64,000 nt of DNA from Caulobacteraceae bacterium. GTDB lineage: Bacteria; Pseudomonadota; Alphaproteobacteria; Caulobacterales; Aquidulcibacteraceae. Positions 1 to 9,403 of the stretch are shown piece by piece. How positions within the stretch are numbered: the first letter of the stretch is position 1; every line of letters starts with the position of its first letter. The DNA lies in the NCBI GenBank assembly GCA_016703335.1, contig JADJCG010000013.1, forward strand, positions 98,173 to 162,172. The letters are read 5' to 3'. The translations under genes were made by a program, and so were the position numbers. Under the pieces are notes generated by a model. That model was not told the origin of the DNA. It did not search any database and saw only the letters and a list, made by a program, of their open reading frames with translations.

Positions 1-253
1 ATGTCTTGATCTCGCGCTGCGCGAAGTCGCGCACGACCAGCACAAGGCCGGTCACGACCGCAAACGGCTGGCACGCGCCGCCGCCGAAATCGTCGGGAAT
101 GGCGGATCGTCGGCACCGCCGCGAACGCCCAGTTGATCACCGGCATCAGCCCGACATAGAGCGCTGTCCATCGCCGTCCCGTTAGAAAGATCGCCACGCC
201 GATACGGCGACAATCAGGATCGCGACGCGGTTAGCAGAAAGGCCGCGTCTTCA
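1..253 (-). CDS. Partial, frameshifted VUT/YhhQ-like membrane transporter fragment
   Basis: On the minus strand a start at 253 (MKTRPF) runs into other frames. Piecing the frames together gives a hydrophobic stretch with LYVGLMPVINWAFAAVPT and then VVTGLVLVVRDFAQREI, cut by the window edge. The last motif resembles the VUT (vitamin uptake/queuosine-precursor transporter-like, YhhQ) family, whose members carry a similar RDFAQRE segment. At least two frame changes are needed, so this is either a decayed gene or damaged sequence. The family call rests on one motif and the membrane character only. Confidence 0.4.
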
Positions 254-531
254 TGCGAAGGCCAGTGCCCGCTGGGCAGCGAGCCAAGCGGGGCGCCTTG
301 TCCAGGGCGGCAGCCCAGCGCGGTCGGGCGCTATTAAGTGATGCCGGTCGCTGGAGCAAATCAGGCGCGCTGGCGTCTTGGAGACGCACGGCAGCGACGC
401 CAACGAGTGTTCGAGCTCCGTCCAGCGTGCGCGCGAACCGTGACACCGGTAACGAGCACTCCGGCGCGCACCCTGGTTCGGGTCATCGCGATGACGCGAT
501 TGACAGAGGTTCAAACAGGGGGAGCACGCAA

Positions 532-624
532 ATGTCCAAGTTCTATTGCCTGATCGCAGCGGCGGCCGTGTTTCTCCCCGTTGCGATGGCGACACTGAAC
601 CAAGCCGCGATGATCGTCGCCTGA
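532..624 (+). CDS. Small 30-residue secreted or membrane peptide
   Basis: A short frame of 30 residues starts MSKFYCLIAAAAVFLPVAMA, which reads like a signal peptide or a single membrane helix, with only about ten residues after it. A purine-rich GGGGGAG lies about 6 bases before the ATG, and a strong hairpin terminator follows at 647-676. A good start region plus a terminator argues for a real transcription unit. I recognise no family; a leader peptide or small membrane protein are both possible. Confidence 0.45.
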   Translation: MSKFYCLIAAAAVFLPVAMATLNQAAMIVA

Positions 625-646
625 TGAGCGACGCGCGTGGCGAGGG

Positions 647-676
647 AAGGGCGCGGAGCAATCCGCGCCCTTTAAT
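647..676. terminator. Bidirectional intrinsic terminator
   Basis: AAGGGCGCGGA and TCCGCGCCCTTT form an almost perfect hairpin with a 3-base loop, followed by a T-containing tail on the plus side. It lies between the small plus-strand peptide gene and the 3' end of minus-strand rlmJ, so it can serve both. Confidence 0.65.
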
Positions 677-755
677 TTCTGACGAGCCTGCCAGCCGCTT
701 TGGCCTTTGGTGAGCGCGTCAGCCAAGAACGGCAGCGCCTCTTTCAGCGCCTCGC

Positions 756-1499
756 TCAACCAAACTGCGGATTGATCAAAAACACGCTTGAGCCAACAAG
801 CTTGCCGTCGCGCTGCGGCGTTGCAACCCAAAGGTCAGCGCGCAACGTTTCGCGATCGGTAAAGCCGCGCACCTCAGCGTCGGCGCTATCCAGCACCGCG
901 CTGCTCTTCAAAGGTCGCCACCAAAGATAAACGCCGTGCGCAAAGCGTCTCACGGTCGCGCGCAACGCCTCGACCGAAACATCCATCTCATCCGTCGCCT
1001 CATACGGCGGATCGATCAGCACCAGCCCGCGCTTCTGTGGCGGTGGCAGCAACGCGCCCACTGCTTCCCAGCCATCACGCTCATGCACCTGCACATTGGC
1101 TTTGCGCGGCAACGCTCGGCGCAAAGCACCTGCATCTTCGGAGTGCAGTTCGCACGCCATCAGCACGTCCTGATCGCGCAAATTCGTCGTCACCAGCGCC
1201 GGTGAGCCCGGATAGGTCCACAGTGCGCCATCAGCATTGAAGCTGCGCACTGCTTCCAGATACCGCGCAATCAAAGGTGGCGGCTCCGGCCAATCCCAAA
1301 GCCGCTGAATCCCATCGCGCCATTCCGGGCTGCGCTCAGCCTCCGAGCCCGCAAAGTCATAAAGCCCGCGCCCGGCGTGCGTATCCAGCACCGCGAACGG
1401 CGTCTCTTTGCGTTTTAAAGAATCGAGACAGAACAGCAGCACGGCGTGCTTCAGGACGTCGGCGTGGTTGCCGGCGTGGAAGGCGTGGCGATAGTTCAC
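756..1499 (-). CDS. rlmJ: 23S rRNA (adenine-2030-N6)-methyltransferase RlmJ
   Basis: RlmJ methylates N6 of A2030 in 23S rRNA using S-adenosylmethionine. The protein starts with the family signature NYRHAFHAGNHADVLKH, has the SAM-binding segment DTHAGRG (about residues 39-45) and the catalytic motif DPPY (163-166). It stops at 247 residues, against about 280 in Escherichia coli. The expected C-terminal helix continues in another frame (SEALKEALPFLADALTKG), which would carry the gene to roughly 680, next to the terminator. One base near 770-780 therefore seems lost or gained. It is divergent from the VOC gene, with only 27 bases between them. Confidence 0.9.
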   Translation of the reverse strand: MNYRHAFHAGNHADVLKHAVLLFCLDSLKRKETPFAVLDTHAGRGLYDFAGSEAERSPEWRDGIQRLWDWPEPPPLIARYLEAVRSFNADGALWTYPGSPALVTTNLRDQDVLMACELHSEDAGALRRALPRKANVQVHERDGWEAVGALLPPPQKRGLVLIDPPYEATDEMDVSVEALRATVRRFAHGVYLWWRPLKSSAVLDSADAEVRGFTDRETLRADLWVATPQRDGKLVGSSVFLINPQFG

Positions 1500-1526
1500 G
1501 CCAGCGGCTTAACGGGAGAAGGCCAG

Positions 1527-1905
1527 ATGGCAAAGGTGCTTGGTGTCGGTGGCGTGTTCTTCAAGTCGCGCGACGGCGATGCGCGATTGGTACGGTCGTG
1601 TCTTGGGCATCACTTTCACCGATTGGGGCGGGGCGCTCTTTCTGCCGCAAGACGCCGCCGCTCATGCGGGCTCGGCCACCGTATTCAGCCCGTTCAAGGC
1701 CGACACCGATTACTTCGCGCCGTCAGACAAGGAATTCATGTTCAACCTCATGGTTGATGATCTCAATGCCATCCTGGCGCGCGCCAAGGAGCAGGGCGTC
1801 GAGCCGATCCTCACGATGATGGATGAAGCCAACGGCAGTTTCGCGCACATCATGGACAACGAAGGCCGCAAGATTGAATTGTGGCAGCCGAAGCCCATGT
1901 CCTGA
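1527..1905 (+). CDS. VOC (glyoxalase/bleomycin-resistance) family protein, frameshifted
   Basis: The natural start is ATG 1527 after GGGAGAAGG, giving MAKVLGVGGVFFKSRDGDA. The frame changes near 1580-1590 and continues RDWYGRVLGITFTDWGGALF, then ends FAHIMDNEGRKIELWQP. This is the vicinal-oxygen-chelate fold of about 125 residues, with the usual closing motif of a DPxG-xxxELWxP type. VOC proteins bind a metal and act as lyases, dioxygenases or resistance proteins; no substrate can be assigned. It lies 2 bases before a GNAT gene, so the two are probably one operon. Confidence 0.75.
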
Positions 1906-1907
1906 CC

Positions 1908-2180
1908 ATGGGAGATTTTCGCGATAACGCCGCCGGCCACCGCTACGAACTCGATGCGCCCGAGGGCCAGTCGTTCGCAGACTATCGCGACATCGCCGGT
2001 GTGCGCGTCATCCTACACGTCGAAACGCCGCCCGAGGCGCAAGGCAAAGGCTACGCTTCCCAGCTCATGAAGCACGTTGTCGATGACGCGCGCTCAACCA
2101 ATCGTCGCTTACGCGCAAGTTGTTCGTACGCCGTCGCCTATTTTCGCCGCCATCCAGATACGGCTGACGTTCAGGCCTGA
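1908..2180 (+). CDS. Small GNAT-fold N-acetyltransferase (YidJ/Acetyltransf_CG type)
   Basis: A 90-residue protein with RYELDAPEGQSFADYRDIAG, then VETPPEAQGKGYASQLMKHV, and a closing CSYAVAYFRRHPD. This order (beta strands, acetyl-CoA loop of Q/R-x-x-G-x-G/A type, then CSF/YxxxYxxRHP) is that of the compact GNAT subfamily PF14542. The substrate is not known for the family. The start follows the VOC stop by 2 bases, and the 3' end overlaps the convergent hydrolase gene by 10 bases. Confidence 0.8.
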   Translation: MGDFRDNAAGHRYELDAPEGQSFADYRDIAGVRVILHVETPPEAQGKGYASQLMKHVVDDARSTNRRLRASCSYAVAYFRRHPDTADVQA

Positions 2181-3211
2181 GGCGCGCCCTCGACTGGAAA
2201 TCCCTTTTCGCGCCAAGATTTCATACCGCCATCGAGCGCCAGCACGCGCGTAAAGCCCATCCGCCGCAGCGTCGCCGCCGCCAGCGTCGAGATTTTCCCG
2301 ACCTCGCAATACGTCACGATCCGGACCGTCGGGTCGGGGAATGCGTCGTTGACCCGAAGCTCCAGCTGCCCCCGTGAGAGATGCTTCGCGTGAGGAATGT
2401 GGCCCGCGTCGAACTGGTCTTTCTCACGAACGTCGAGCACGATGAAATCGTTGACGCTTTTGTCGAGGCGGTTCTTCACTTCATCCATCGAGATAAATGG
2501 CACTTCCGCCGCCGCTTCACTTAACAGCTGCGCCACGCTGGTGCCGCCGCTCATGTTGACGCGCAGCGCTTCAGTCAAATGTTCAGGCATTGACGGCGAA
2601 TGCGCCTGCATCATCGCCACAAACTCTGCGCGCTCTTTCTTCTGCAGGCGCGGGTTTGAGCGCTTCTCTTCTTCCAGCGTCGAGCAGGTGTGCCCCTTGT
2701 AATCGTGCGCGGGATAGATCCGTAGACCTTGGTCCAGCTTCAGCAGCTTGTTGAAGAGGCTGTCGTAGAGTTGACCCGGGTCGCCGCTGGGCAAATCCGT
2801 CCGCCCCGTCGCGCCGATCAGCAGCGTATCGCCGGTGAACACCCGATCGCTCATCACCAAGCAGATCGCATCGCGCGTATGGCCCGGCGTCGCCATCACC
2901 GAAAGCCGCAGATTGCCGACTTTGATCACATCACCTTCGTCCACGCGCATCGTCACATACGGGGAGGGCGAGGTCTGATGCGCCACCACCGGCGCGCCGA
3001 CCAATTGGGCCAACTGCTTGCTGCCGCTGAAATGGTCCGCGTGCGTGTGCGTATCGATCACGTAACGGATACGCGCGCCGTACTGCGTCGCCAGCGCCTG
3101 ATAGCGCGCCAGCTGCCGCACTTCCGGATCGATCACCGCAGCCGTACACGTCTCGCCGCAGGCGATAAAATACGACTGACACCCGCCCGTGGCGATCTGC
3201 TCGAAAATCAT
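2171..3211 (-). CDS. Metallo-beta-lactamase-fold persulfide dioxygenase-like protein with rhodanese domain
   Basis: Residues 1-230 form a metallo-beta-lactamase domain with THTHADH (54-60), the metal site of glyoxalase II/ETHE1-type enzymes, and later GDTLL and PAHDY. Residues about 240-346 form a rhodanese domain with a cysteine in YCEVGKIS near residue 300, the position of the persulfide-carrying cysteine. ETHE1-rhodanese fusions oxidise glutathione or protein persulfides and move sulfane sulfur, so a role in sulfide detoxification is likely. The gene is alone on this strand, 78 bases downstream of the peroxiredoxin gene, with which it could be co-transcribed in oxidative or sulfur stress. 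Confidence 0.85.
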   Translation of the reverse strand: MIFEQIATGGCQSYFIACGETCTAAVIDPEVRQLARYQALATQYGARIRYVIDTHTHADHFSGSKQLAQLVGAPVVAHQTSPSPYVTMRVDEGDVIKVGNLRLSVMATPGHTRDAICLVMSDRVFTGDTLLIGATGRTDLPSGDPGQLYDSLFNKLLKLDQGLRIYPAHDYKGHTCSTLEEEKRSNPRLQKKERAEFVAMMQAHSPSMPEHLTEALRVNMSGGTSVAQLLSEAAAEVPFISMDEVKNRLDKSVNDFIVLDVREKDQFDAGHIPHAKHLSRGQLELRVNDAFPDPTVRIVTYCEVGKISTLAAATLRRMGFTRVLALDGGMKSWREKGFPVEGAPQA

Positions 3212-3289
3212 GGCGTCTCCTCACATGGAGACTCCTACACCTCCCTGCTTATCGCAAGGGGAGGCATCCCAAGCAGTGCACCGGTTCGG

Positions 3290-3964
3290 CTAGTCTTCGC
3301 GCGGCGCCTTCGGCTGCGGCACGATCCGGAGGTACGATTTCAGCGTCTTCCAACCCGCCGGGAACAGCTTCTTGGCGTCATCGTCCGACACCGCCGGGAC
3401 GATGATCACGTCCTCGCCGTTCTTCCAGTTGGCTGGCGTGGCGACCTTGTGATTGGCGGTAAGCTGGATTGAATCGATGAGCCGCAGCACTTCATCGAAA
3501 TTGCGGCCCGACGACATCGGATAATAGAGCGTCGCCTTGATCGTCTTGTCCGGCGCGATGATGAACACCGTGCGCACCGTCGCGTTCGTCGCTGCCGTAC
3601 GCCCGTCGCTGCTATTGCCCGCATCGCCCGGCAGCATGCCGTAGAGCTTCGCCACCGCGAGATCGCTGTCGCCAATCATTGGATACTGCACGTCGCCGCC
3701 GGTGACTTCCTTGATGTCGCCACGCCAGCGTTCGTGATCGGCAACCGGATCAACCGAAAGCCCGATGATCTTCACGTTCCGCTTCTTGAACTCCGGCTCA
3801 AGCTTCGCGAGCGAGCCCAGCTCGGTGGTGCAGACCGGCGTGAAGTCCTTCGGGTGCGAGAACAGCACCGCGTAGCTATCGCCGATCCACTCGTGAAACT
3901 TGATCCGGCCCTGCGTCGTCTCGGCTTCGAAATCCGGCGCTTTGTCGTTGATGCGTAGAGCCAT
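3290..3964 (-). CDS. 1-Cys peroxiredoxin (Prx6 family)
   Basis: A 224-residue protein with HPKDFTPVCTTELG; the peroxidatic cysteine is residue 45. The length and the long C-terminal extension with NWKNGEDVIIVPAVSDDDA match the Prx6 group rather than the shorter AhpC or Bcp groups. These enzymes reduce hydrogen peroxide and organic peroxides in the cytoplasm through a single cysteine. The start ATG at 3964 follows a GGAGG. It is divergent from the DUF4105 gene at 4106. Confidence 0.93.
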   Translation of the reverse strand: MALRINDKAPDFEAETTQGRIKFHEWIGDSYAVLFSHPKDFTPVCTTELGSLAKLEPEFKKRNVKIIGLSVDPVADHERWRGDIKEVTGGDVQYPMIGDSDLAVAKLYGMLPGDAGNSSDGRTAATNATVRTVFIIAPDKTIKATLYYPMSSGRNFDEVLRLIDSIQLTANHKVATPANWKNGEDVIIVPAVSDDDAKKLFPAGWKTLKSYLRIVPQPKAPRED

Positions 3965-4105
3965 GGGGGCCTCCTGAACCGGATCGCGCGGGGAGGAGCG
4001 AACCGGGGTCGAAATGGGACATTGGGAGCGGCCCGCGCTTTGGCAAGCCGCACTTAACGTAATGCGCGCATCAGACTAGGGAGTGGTGGCGAAGCGGAGG
4101 CGGGT

Positions 4106-4990
4106 GTGAAGGGTATTGTGAACTGGTTCGGCGCAAACCCGCTTCGGCCGGCGATCTTGTCCATCTTCGCGATACTCGCGATCGGCTCGCTCGCGAACAT
4201 GCTGAGCCCGCCGCGGATGGACCGGAATTGGTACCCCTACCTGTCGCACACGCCACAGGTTGAAATCACCGAAACCAGCTTCACCGTCTCACCGGTCAGC
4301 GATTGGAGCTATGAGTTCGATCGCGAAACCGACACTACGTATCAGCCGTCGGCGTCCTACAATTTCGATGAACTCCGCCGCGTCTGGTTCATGCTTGAGC
4401 CGCAGCCCGGCTCACAACTCGCCGCGCACACATTGCTGCTTTTCGAATTCAGCGACGATCGCATCCTCGGCCTCACCATCGAAGCCCGCCGCGAGCAGGG
4501 CGAGGAATACTCAGCCTTCCACGGCCAGTTCAACGCCTTCGAGCTCATCTACATCTGGGCAACCGCGCGCGATCTTCTCGTCCGCAGCGCCACAATGCTG
4601 GATCACGAAGTCTTCGTGTACCCCGTCGATATCACCGAAGCGCAAAGCCGCACGTTGCTCGTGCATTTGCTCGAACGTTCGCAGTCGCTGTCGCACACGC
4701 CGCGCTACTACAACACGGTGATGTCCAACTGCACCAACGAGCTCGCCAAAGCCGCAGGCTTCCATTGGGCGCCCGCATACATCCTGACCGGCCGCTCCGA
4801 CGAATACCTCTACCGCCGCGGCATCCTCCCCTAGGCGCCAGCTTCGAAGAAGCGCACGCGCGTCTCCGACATGACCACGTTCATCCAAGCGCTAAACCAA
4901 GCCCCGCACGCGAACTTCGATCGCGAATTGCTGGCAGAGCTGCGGCGCAGGAATGATGGCTCGTACGCGCCGCCTAGCGAGAGGCCTTAA
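4106..4990 (+). CDS. DUF4105 (Lnb N-terminal periplasmic) membrane-anchored protein, frameshifted at C-terminus
   Basis: A GTG start after GGAGG gives a protein with one N-terminal membrane helix (about residues 12-32) and a periplasmic part. The motif YNTVMSNCTNELAKAAG is the hallmark N-x-C of DUF4105, a papain-like (NlpC-like) fold. The open frame stops at 4834 after LYRRGILP, but GASFEEAHA continues in a second frame and SDMTTFIQALNQAPHANFDR in a third, to a stop at 4990. Two single-base changes within about 35 bases would restore a longer protein. Function in bacteria is unknown; the cysteine suggests hydrolase or transferase activity. Confidence 0.8.
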
Positions 4991-5733
4991 GTAGCGCTTC
5001 GCGTTCGGCCGACGTAATCGCACGCCATCTACCTTCAGGCAGGTCACCCAACCACATCGGCCCAATCCGCACGCGCAGCAGGTCGACAACCTCTAGCTCA
5101 ACCAGCTCACACATCCGCCGGATCTGCCGCTTCTTGCCTTCATTCAAAATGAAACGAATGCGCCACGGTTCAACCACATCGATCTTTGCCGGCTTCAGCT
5201 TCTTGCCATCCAGCTCTAATCCATGGCGCAGCCAGTCGAGCTTGCGATCATTGATCTGCCCGCGCACGCCGACGAGATATTCCTTGTCGACATTCGACTC
5301 CGCACCAATGACCGCCTTGGCGAGCACGCCATCTTCGCTGAGCAACAACAAGCCGCGTGAGTCCTGATCCAGTCGTCCCAGAGGGGCCAAACTCGTCCGT
5401 GACGTTGGCATCACGTCAGTGCGGCCCACTCAAGTTGGCAGGTGTCACAAGCGTGCTGCGGGCACCTGACCGGCTCCGGGCTGCGCCGATACAAAACCCA
5501 ACCGGCTTGTTGATCGCATGCTGATCCGTGGCGCCACGCGTCCGTCGGCAAGGTTCGATCGTCTGGCCAGGCTCAATCTTGCGCCCCGGATCTTCAACAA
5601 TAGCGCCGTCAATCCGCACCAGGCCGTTGGCGATCATCTCCTCGGCTTCGCGCCGCGAGCACACACCTTCGCCAGCGAGCCATTTATTGACCCGCTGCGG
5701 TTCCGCACCCTCATAGATTTTGCGCCACGCCAT
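4974..5733 (-). CDS. rRNA pseudouridine synthase, RluF/RluB type, frameshifted
   Basis: The N-terminal part (from ATG 5733) has an S4 RNA-binding domain, VNKWLAGEGVCSRREAEEMI. The C-terminal part has the catalytic GRLDQDSRGLLLL and the late motifs EGKKRQIRRMCE and LEVVDLLRVRIGPM, typical of RluB/RluE/RluF enzymes that convert a 23S rRNA uridine to pseudouridine. The region 5416-5520 is broken by at least two frame changes, with NKPVGF in one frame and PLGRLDQDS in another. The form of the end (IGPMWLGDLPEGRWRAI) is closest to RluF, but I leave the symbol open. Confidence 0.78.
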
Positions 5734-5742
5734 CGGCGCTTG

Positions 5743-7179
5743 TTACCCGCAGGAGTAACTCACCTGCAATGCGCGCAGACGCCCAACCGCACGTGGCTGG
5801 ATCTGATGCTCGTCGGTCATGCACGCCAATTGGCGATAAAGCTCGATCGACCGCGCTCGCTCCTCTGGCGAACCATCGCGCAGCAAATCCGCCAGGTTCG
5901 ACATCGAGGGCGCGTGGTTCTGCCGCGCTGCGCGCTCATAAAGCGCCTTCGCTTCGGCCACGTTACGAGGCGCACCGATGCCATCGCGATAAAGCGTCGC
6001 CAGCATATGGAGGGCCTCCGGTTGATTGGCCTCCGCCGCGCGCTGCAAGAAGGGTAGCGCCGCTGTCGGATCCTGCGGTCCAGCCGGACTATCGCGCAGC
6101 CAGCGCGCGTAGAAGAACTGCGCCCGAGGATCCCCGCGCTCGGCTGCCGCGAGCCACAAGCGCCCGGCCTCAGCCTGCGAAGTCCGATCACCCCGGCAAG
6201 CTCGCCGCGTAGTCAATCTGCGCCGCGGTGAACCCGGCATCCGCCGCCTGACGCAACCGCGCATTCGCCGTCGCATCGTCAATGCCAGCATGAGGCGCCG
6301 TCCGCCGCAGTTGCCACGAAAGATAAAGCGCCGCCGCATTGTTCTGCGCCGAAGCCAAGTCGCACTGCTCGCGTGCCGCTGTCGGACTGGGCAGCAAACC
6401 GCCTGCGCCGGCCATATGACCCAGGCACGCCAACGTTTGCGCATCTGCGTCGCCTGCCGCCGCGCGCGTTTCTATCTGCGAGGCCATTGCCTCATCAATC
6501 CGCGCCGCTACCTCGCGCCACGGCGTCCGCTCAAGCGCCGCAGAAGTCAGTATCGGAGCAGGGGTGATTGTCGGGGTCGCCGCTGCTTGCGCTTGGGGCG
6601 TCGAGATTTGGAACGACGCCATCGTCAGCTCGCCGGAGCGCACCAAATTGATCACGCGCCCCGCGCCGAACCCCACCACAAACAGCGCCGCAACCGCCGC
6701 CGCGAACACGCCCAGCGTCTTCAGCTGCTTCTCGCCGCCAGTCTCGCGCCGTTTCAAAAGCGCTGATCGCGTTACCGCGAGCACACTCGGCAAAGCCGCA
6801 ACATTCGCTTTAGTCGGCGAGAGCTTATCGATTTCAGCGATCAGCGCCTCAAACCGCACCTTAAACGCCGTCCGGTCCCGCAATGCCAAATCGACACGCG
6901 GCGCAGCTCGAACGGCGCCGGCGTCGCGTCCGCCACCAATTCCGCGCTCACCAGCTTCTTCCGCTCGTGCGCGAGAGCCGCGAGCATCGCGAGTTCGGCC
7001 GTCGGCGCGCCGCGCGACCACAGGCCGATGACGCACTTCGCATCATCCACAAGCTTTGCGATCTCAGAGTCCGAGGGCGCGACCGCCGCAGCGTCATAGC
7101 CCAAACTCTTCAAAGCCTGCGCAAGCCCACCCGCCTGTCCGTCGGCATCGGGCGCCGCAGCAATGAAAACCTCGGCCAT
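5743..7179 (-). CDS. TIR-like domain / transmembrane / Sel1-repeat protein, frameshifted
   Basis: Read across two frame changes (near 6890 and between 6190 and 6240) this is one protein of about 478 residues. The first 130 residues look like a TIR-type domain: MAEVFIAAAPDADG at the start, IGLWSRGAPTAELAML with a glutamate where TIR NADases keep theirs. One membrane helix follows (LGVFAAAVAALFVVGFGAG). The rest is Sel1-like TPR repeats with A-x-L-Y-x-x-G-x-G units (for example ATLYRDGIGAPRNVAEAKAL). Sel1 repeats bind proteins. Signalling at the inner membrane is a reasonable guess. Sequence divergence in the TIR part keeps this tentative. Confidence 0.65.
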
Positions 7180-7348
7180 TCGTCTCCCACCTCAACTAGT
7201 GTTGAACCGAAGCGGGGGTGGCAGCGTCAAGCGCCGTCACGGAACATTGCTGCGACTTAAGTTCGGGTGACGGGTTTGTGAGGAAATTCTCGACGCGGTG
7301 TCGGGAAGGCGGGTAGGCGTTCGTCCTCCCATTATGAGGCTCTATCCG

Positions 7349-7720
7349 ATGCTCTACGCCGTCCTTTGCTACAACGATGGGGCGACCGTGTTCTCCTGGA
7401 CCAAGGAGGAGGATGACGCCGTTATGGGCCGGCTCAGTGTCGTCCACGAAAAGTGGGAGAAGGCCGGCAAGCTGAAGCCCTCTCTGCGCCTCTTGCCGAC
7501 CTCCGCCGCCACCACGCTCCGCAAAAAGGACAACGAAGTCCTCGACGGCCCTTACGCCGAGACGAAGGAGCAGCTCCTCGGCTTCTACATCATTGAAGTC
7601 GATAATCTGGAAGAGGGCCTCGTTTTCACACGCGAGCTCGCAGTGGCGAACCCCGGCGGCGCCTACGAACTGCGCCCGATCATGCTCTACAATCCGGGTT
7701 CACCCGTAGAGGCGCGCTGA
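7349..7720 (+). CDS. YCII/DGPF-domain protein, partner of the ECF42 sigma factor
   Basis: Starting at MLYAVLCYND (ATG 7349, preceded by GAGG) this 123-residue protein carries DGPYAETKEQLLGFYII, the DGPF motif of the YCII-like fold. Earlier starts at 7334 or 7298 are possible but the family usually begins MLYAVL. The sigma factor gene starts 1 base after its stop. DGPF proteins are the constant genomic partners of ECF42 sigma factors; they are thought to be regulated by, not to inhibit, the sigma factor. Their enzymatic role is unknown. Confidence 0.85.
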   Translation: MLYAVLCYNDGATVFSWTKEEDDAVMGRLSVVHEKWEKAGKLKPSLRLLPTSAATTLRKKDNEVLDGPYAETKEQLLGFYIIEVDNLEEGLVFTRELAVANPGGAYELRPIMLYNPGSPVEAR

Positions 7721-7721
7721 C

Positions 7722-8962
7722 GTGACTGACCTCGCCTGGATCGACGCTGCGCTCGTCAGCGCGCGGCCCCAGGCGGTCGCGGCGCTGCTCCGCTATTTCC
7801 GTGATCTCGATCTCGCCGAAGAGGCCTACCAAGACGCCTGCCTGCGCGCGTTGAAGAACTGGCCCAAAAACGGCCCGCCGCGCGATGCAGCCGCCTGGCT
7901 CATTATGGTCGGCCGCAACGCCGCTATCGACGTCACCCGACGCCGCGCCAAACAAACTGAACTGCCGGACGAAGATCAGATCTCGGATTTAAGCGACGTT
8001 GAAACCGAGGTCGCACAACGCCTCGATGAAGCCGATTATCGCGATGACGTTCTGCGGCTGCTCTTCATTTGCTGCCACCCCGACATCCCGCCGACCCAGC
8101 AAGTCGCGCTCGCACTCCGTATCGTCTCTGGTCTCACACTGCCGCAAATCGCAAAGGCGTTTCTCGTCGGCGAAAGCGCGATGGAACAGCGCATCACGCG
8201 CGCCAAAGCGAAAGTCGCAGGCGCTGGCGTGCCTTTTGAAGCGCCCAACGCAGTTGATCGCGCCGAGCGTTTGGCCTCGGTCGCGGCCATGGTCTATCTC
8301 GTCTTCAACGAGGGCTATTCCGCCGCCGATCCCGCCAGCGACCGAGCCTCACTCTGCGATGAGGCCATTCGCCTCGCACGCCTGTTGCTGCGCATGTATC
8401 CAAGCGAGCCGGAGATCATGGGCTTGCTCGCGCTCATGCTGCTCCAACACTCCCGCATCGCTGCGCGCTTCGACGCCGACAGCAACGCCATCCTGCTCGA
8501 ACACCAAGACCGCAAAAAATGGAAGCGCCCGCTTATCCAAGAGGGGCTAGCGCTCATCGATAAGGCGATCCGACAGCGCACACCTGGCCCATACCAAATT
8601 CAAGCGGCGATCGCTGGTCTTCACGCCCGCGCCGAAACGCCTGATGAAACCGATTGGGCCGAGATTGATGGCCTCTACCAAGCGCTCGAACGCCACACGC
8701 CATCGCCCGTCATTACGCTCAATCGTTCTGTCGCTGTCGCCAAACTCCACGGCCCCCACAAGCCGCGCTCGATCTCATCGCACCGCTTGAAGATCGCCTT
8801 AGCGGCTACTTCTATTTCCACGGCGCGCGCGGCGCTTTCTTGATGCAACTCAACAAAAACGCCGAAGCCCGCGAAGCTTTCAACAAAGCCATCGCGCTCG
8901 CTAACAGCCCCGCTGAAGCCGCACACATCCGGCAGCATTTGGATAATCTTGCGCGCTCTTGA
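7722..8962 (+). CDS. ECF-family RNA polymerase sigma factor, ECF42 type with TPR-like C-terminal extension
   Basis: GTG start directly after the DGPF gene. Residues 1-85 are region 2 (LAEEAYQDACLRALKNWP, then AAWLIMVGRNAAIDVTRRR). Region 4 is near 120-165 (QVALALRIVSGLTLPQIAKAF). A long helical extension follows with YLVFNEGYSA, typical of ECF42, which has no classical anti-sigma factor and is thought to be controlled by this extension. The open frame ends early, but at about 8750 the frame changes and ALDLIAPLEDRLSGYFYFHG to HIRQHLDNLARS completes the protein at 8962. One base is probably missing there. Confidence 0.87.
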
Positions 8963-9257
8963 GCCGTCGGCCTTCGCTTGAGGGCCAAGAATATCCAAAC
9001 GGCGGTATCATCCTCGCCCTCGAGCCCAACAAGCGCATCGTCACCACCGATGCGATCAACCCGACCACGTACGAGCCTGCCGGCCCGTTCATGGTAGCCG
9101 AAGTCACCTTCGAAGATATCGGCAAAGGCAAGACTAAATACCGCGCCGTCGCCCGCCATTGGACCGAAGAGACGAAAGAGCAGCACAAACAGATGGGCTT
9201 CCACGAAGGCTGGGGCAAACCGCGCGCCAGCTTGAAGCCTTGGCGAAAACGATCTAA
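8963..9257 (+). pseudogene. C-terminal remnant of an SRPBCC/AHSA1 family protein
   Basis: Only the last 95 or so residues of an activator-of-Hsp90-ATPase-like (SRPBCC) protein are present: PNGGIILALEPNKRIVTTDA, FMVAEVTFEDIGKGKTKYRA, VARHWTEETKEQHKQMGFHE and, after a frame change near 9225, RQLEALAKTI with a stop at 9255-9257. The N-terminal half, with the usual start APRAxVWxAxT, is absent; the sigma-factor stop lies directly before the remnant. SRPBCC and DGPF genes often accompany such sigma factors, so a deletion or an assembly collapse between the two genes is likely. Confidence 0.65.
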
Positions 9258-9403
9258 CGCACAAGCAGGCGCCGCTGTTCGCATGCCACGCGAGCAGCGG
9301 CTGCGGCCCACGTGGCCGAACAGGCTTTTGTCCTTGCCGCGACCTCTCACGCAGCGATAAACGAACCGGGAACAGATACGCGCTCTGCGCGCCCGGACCA
9401 TCG

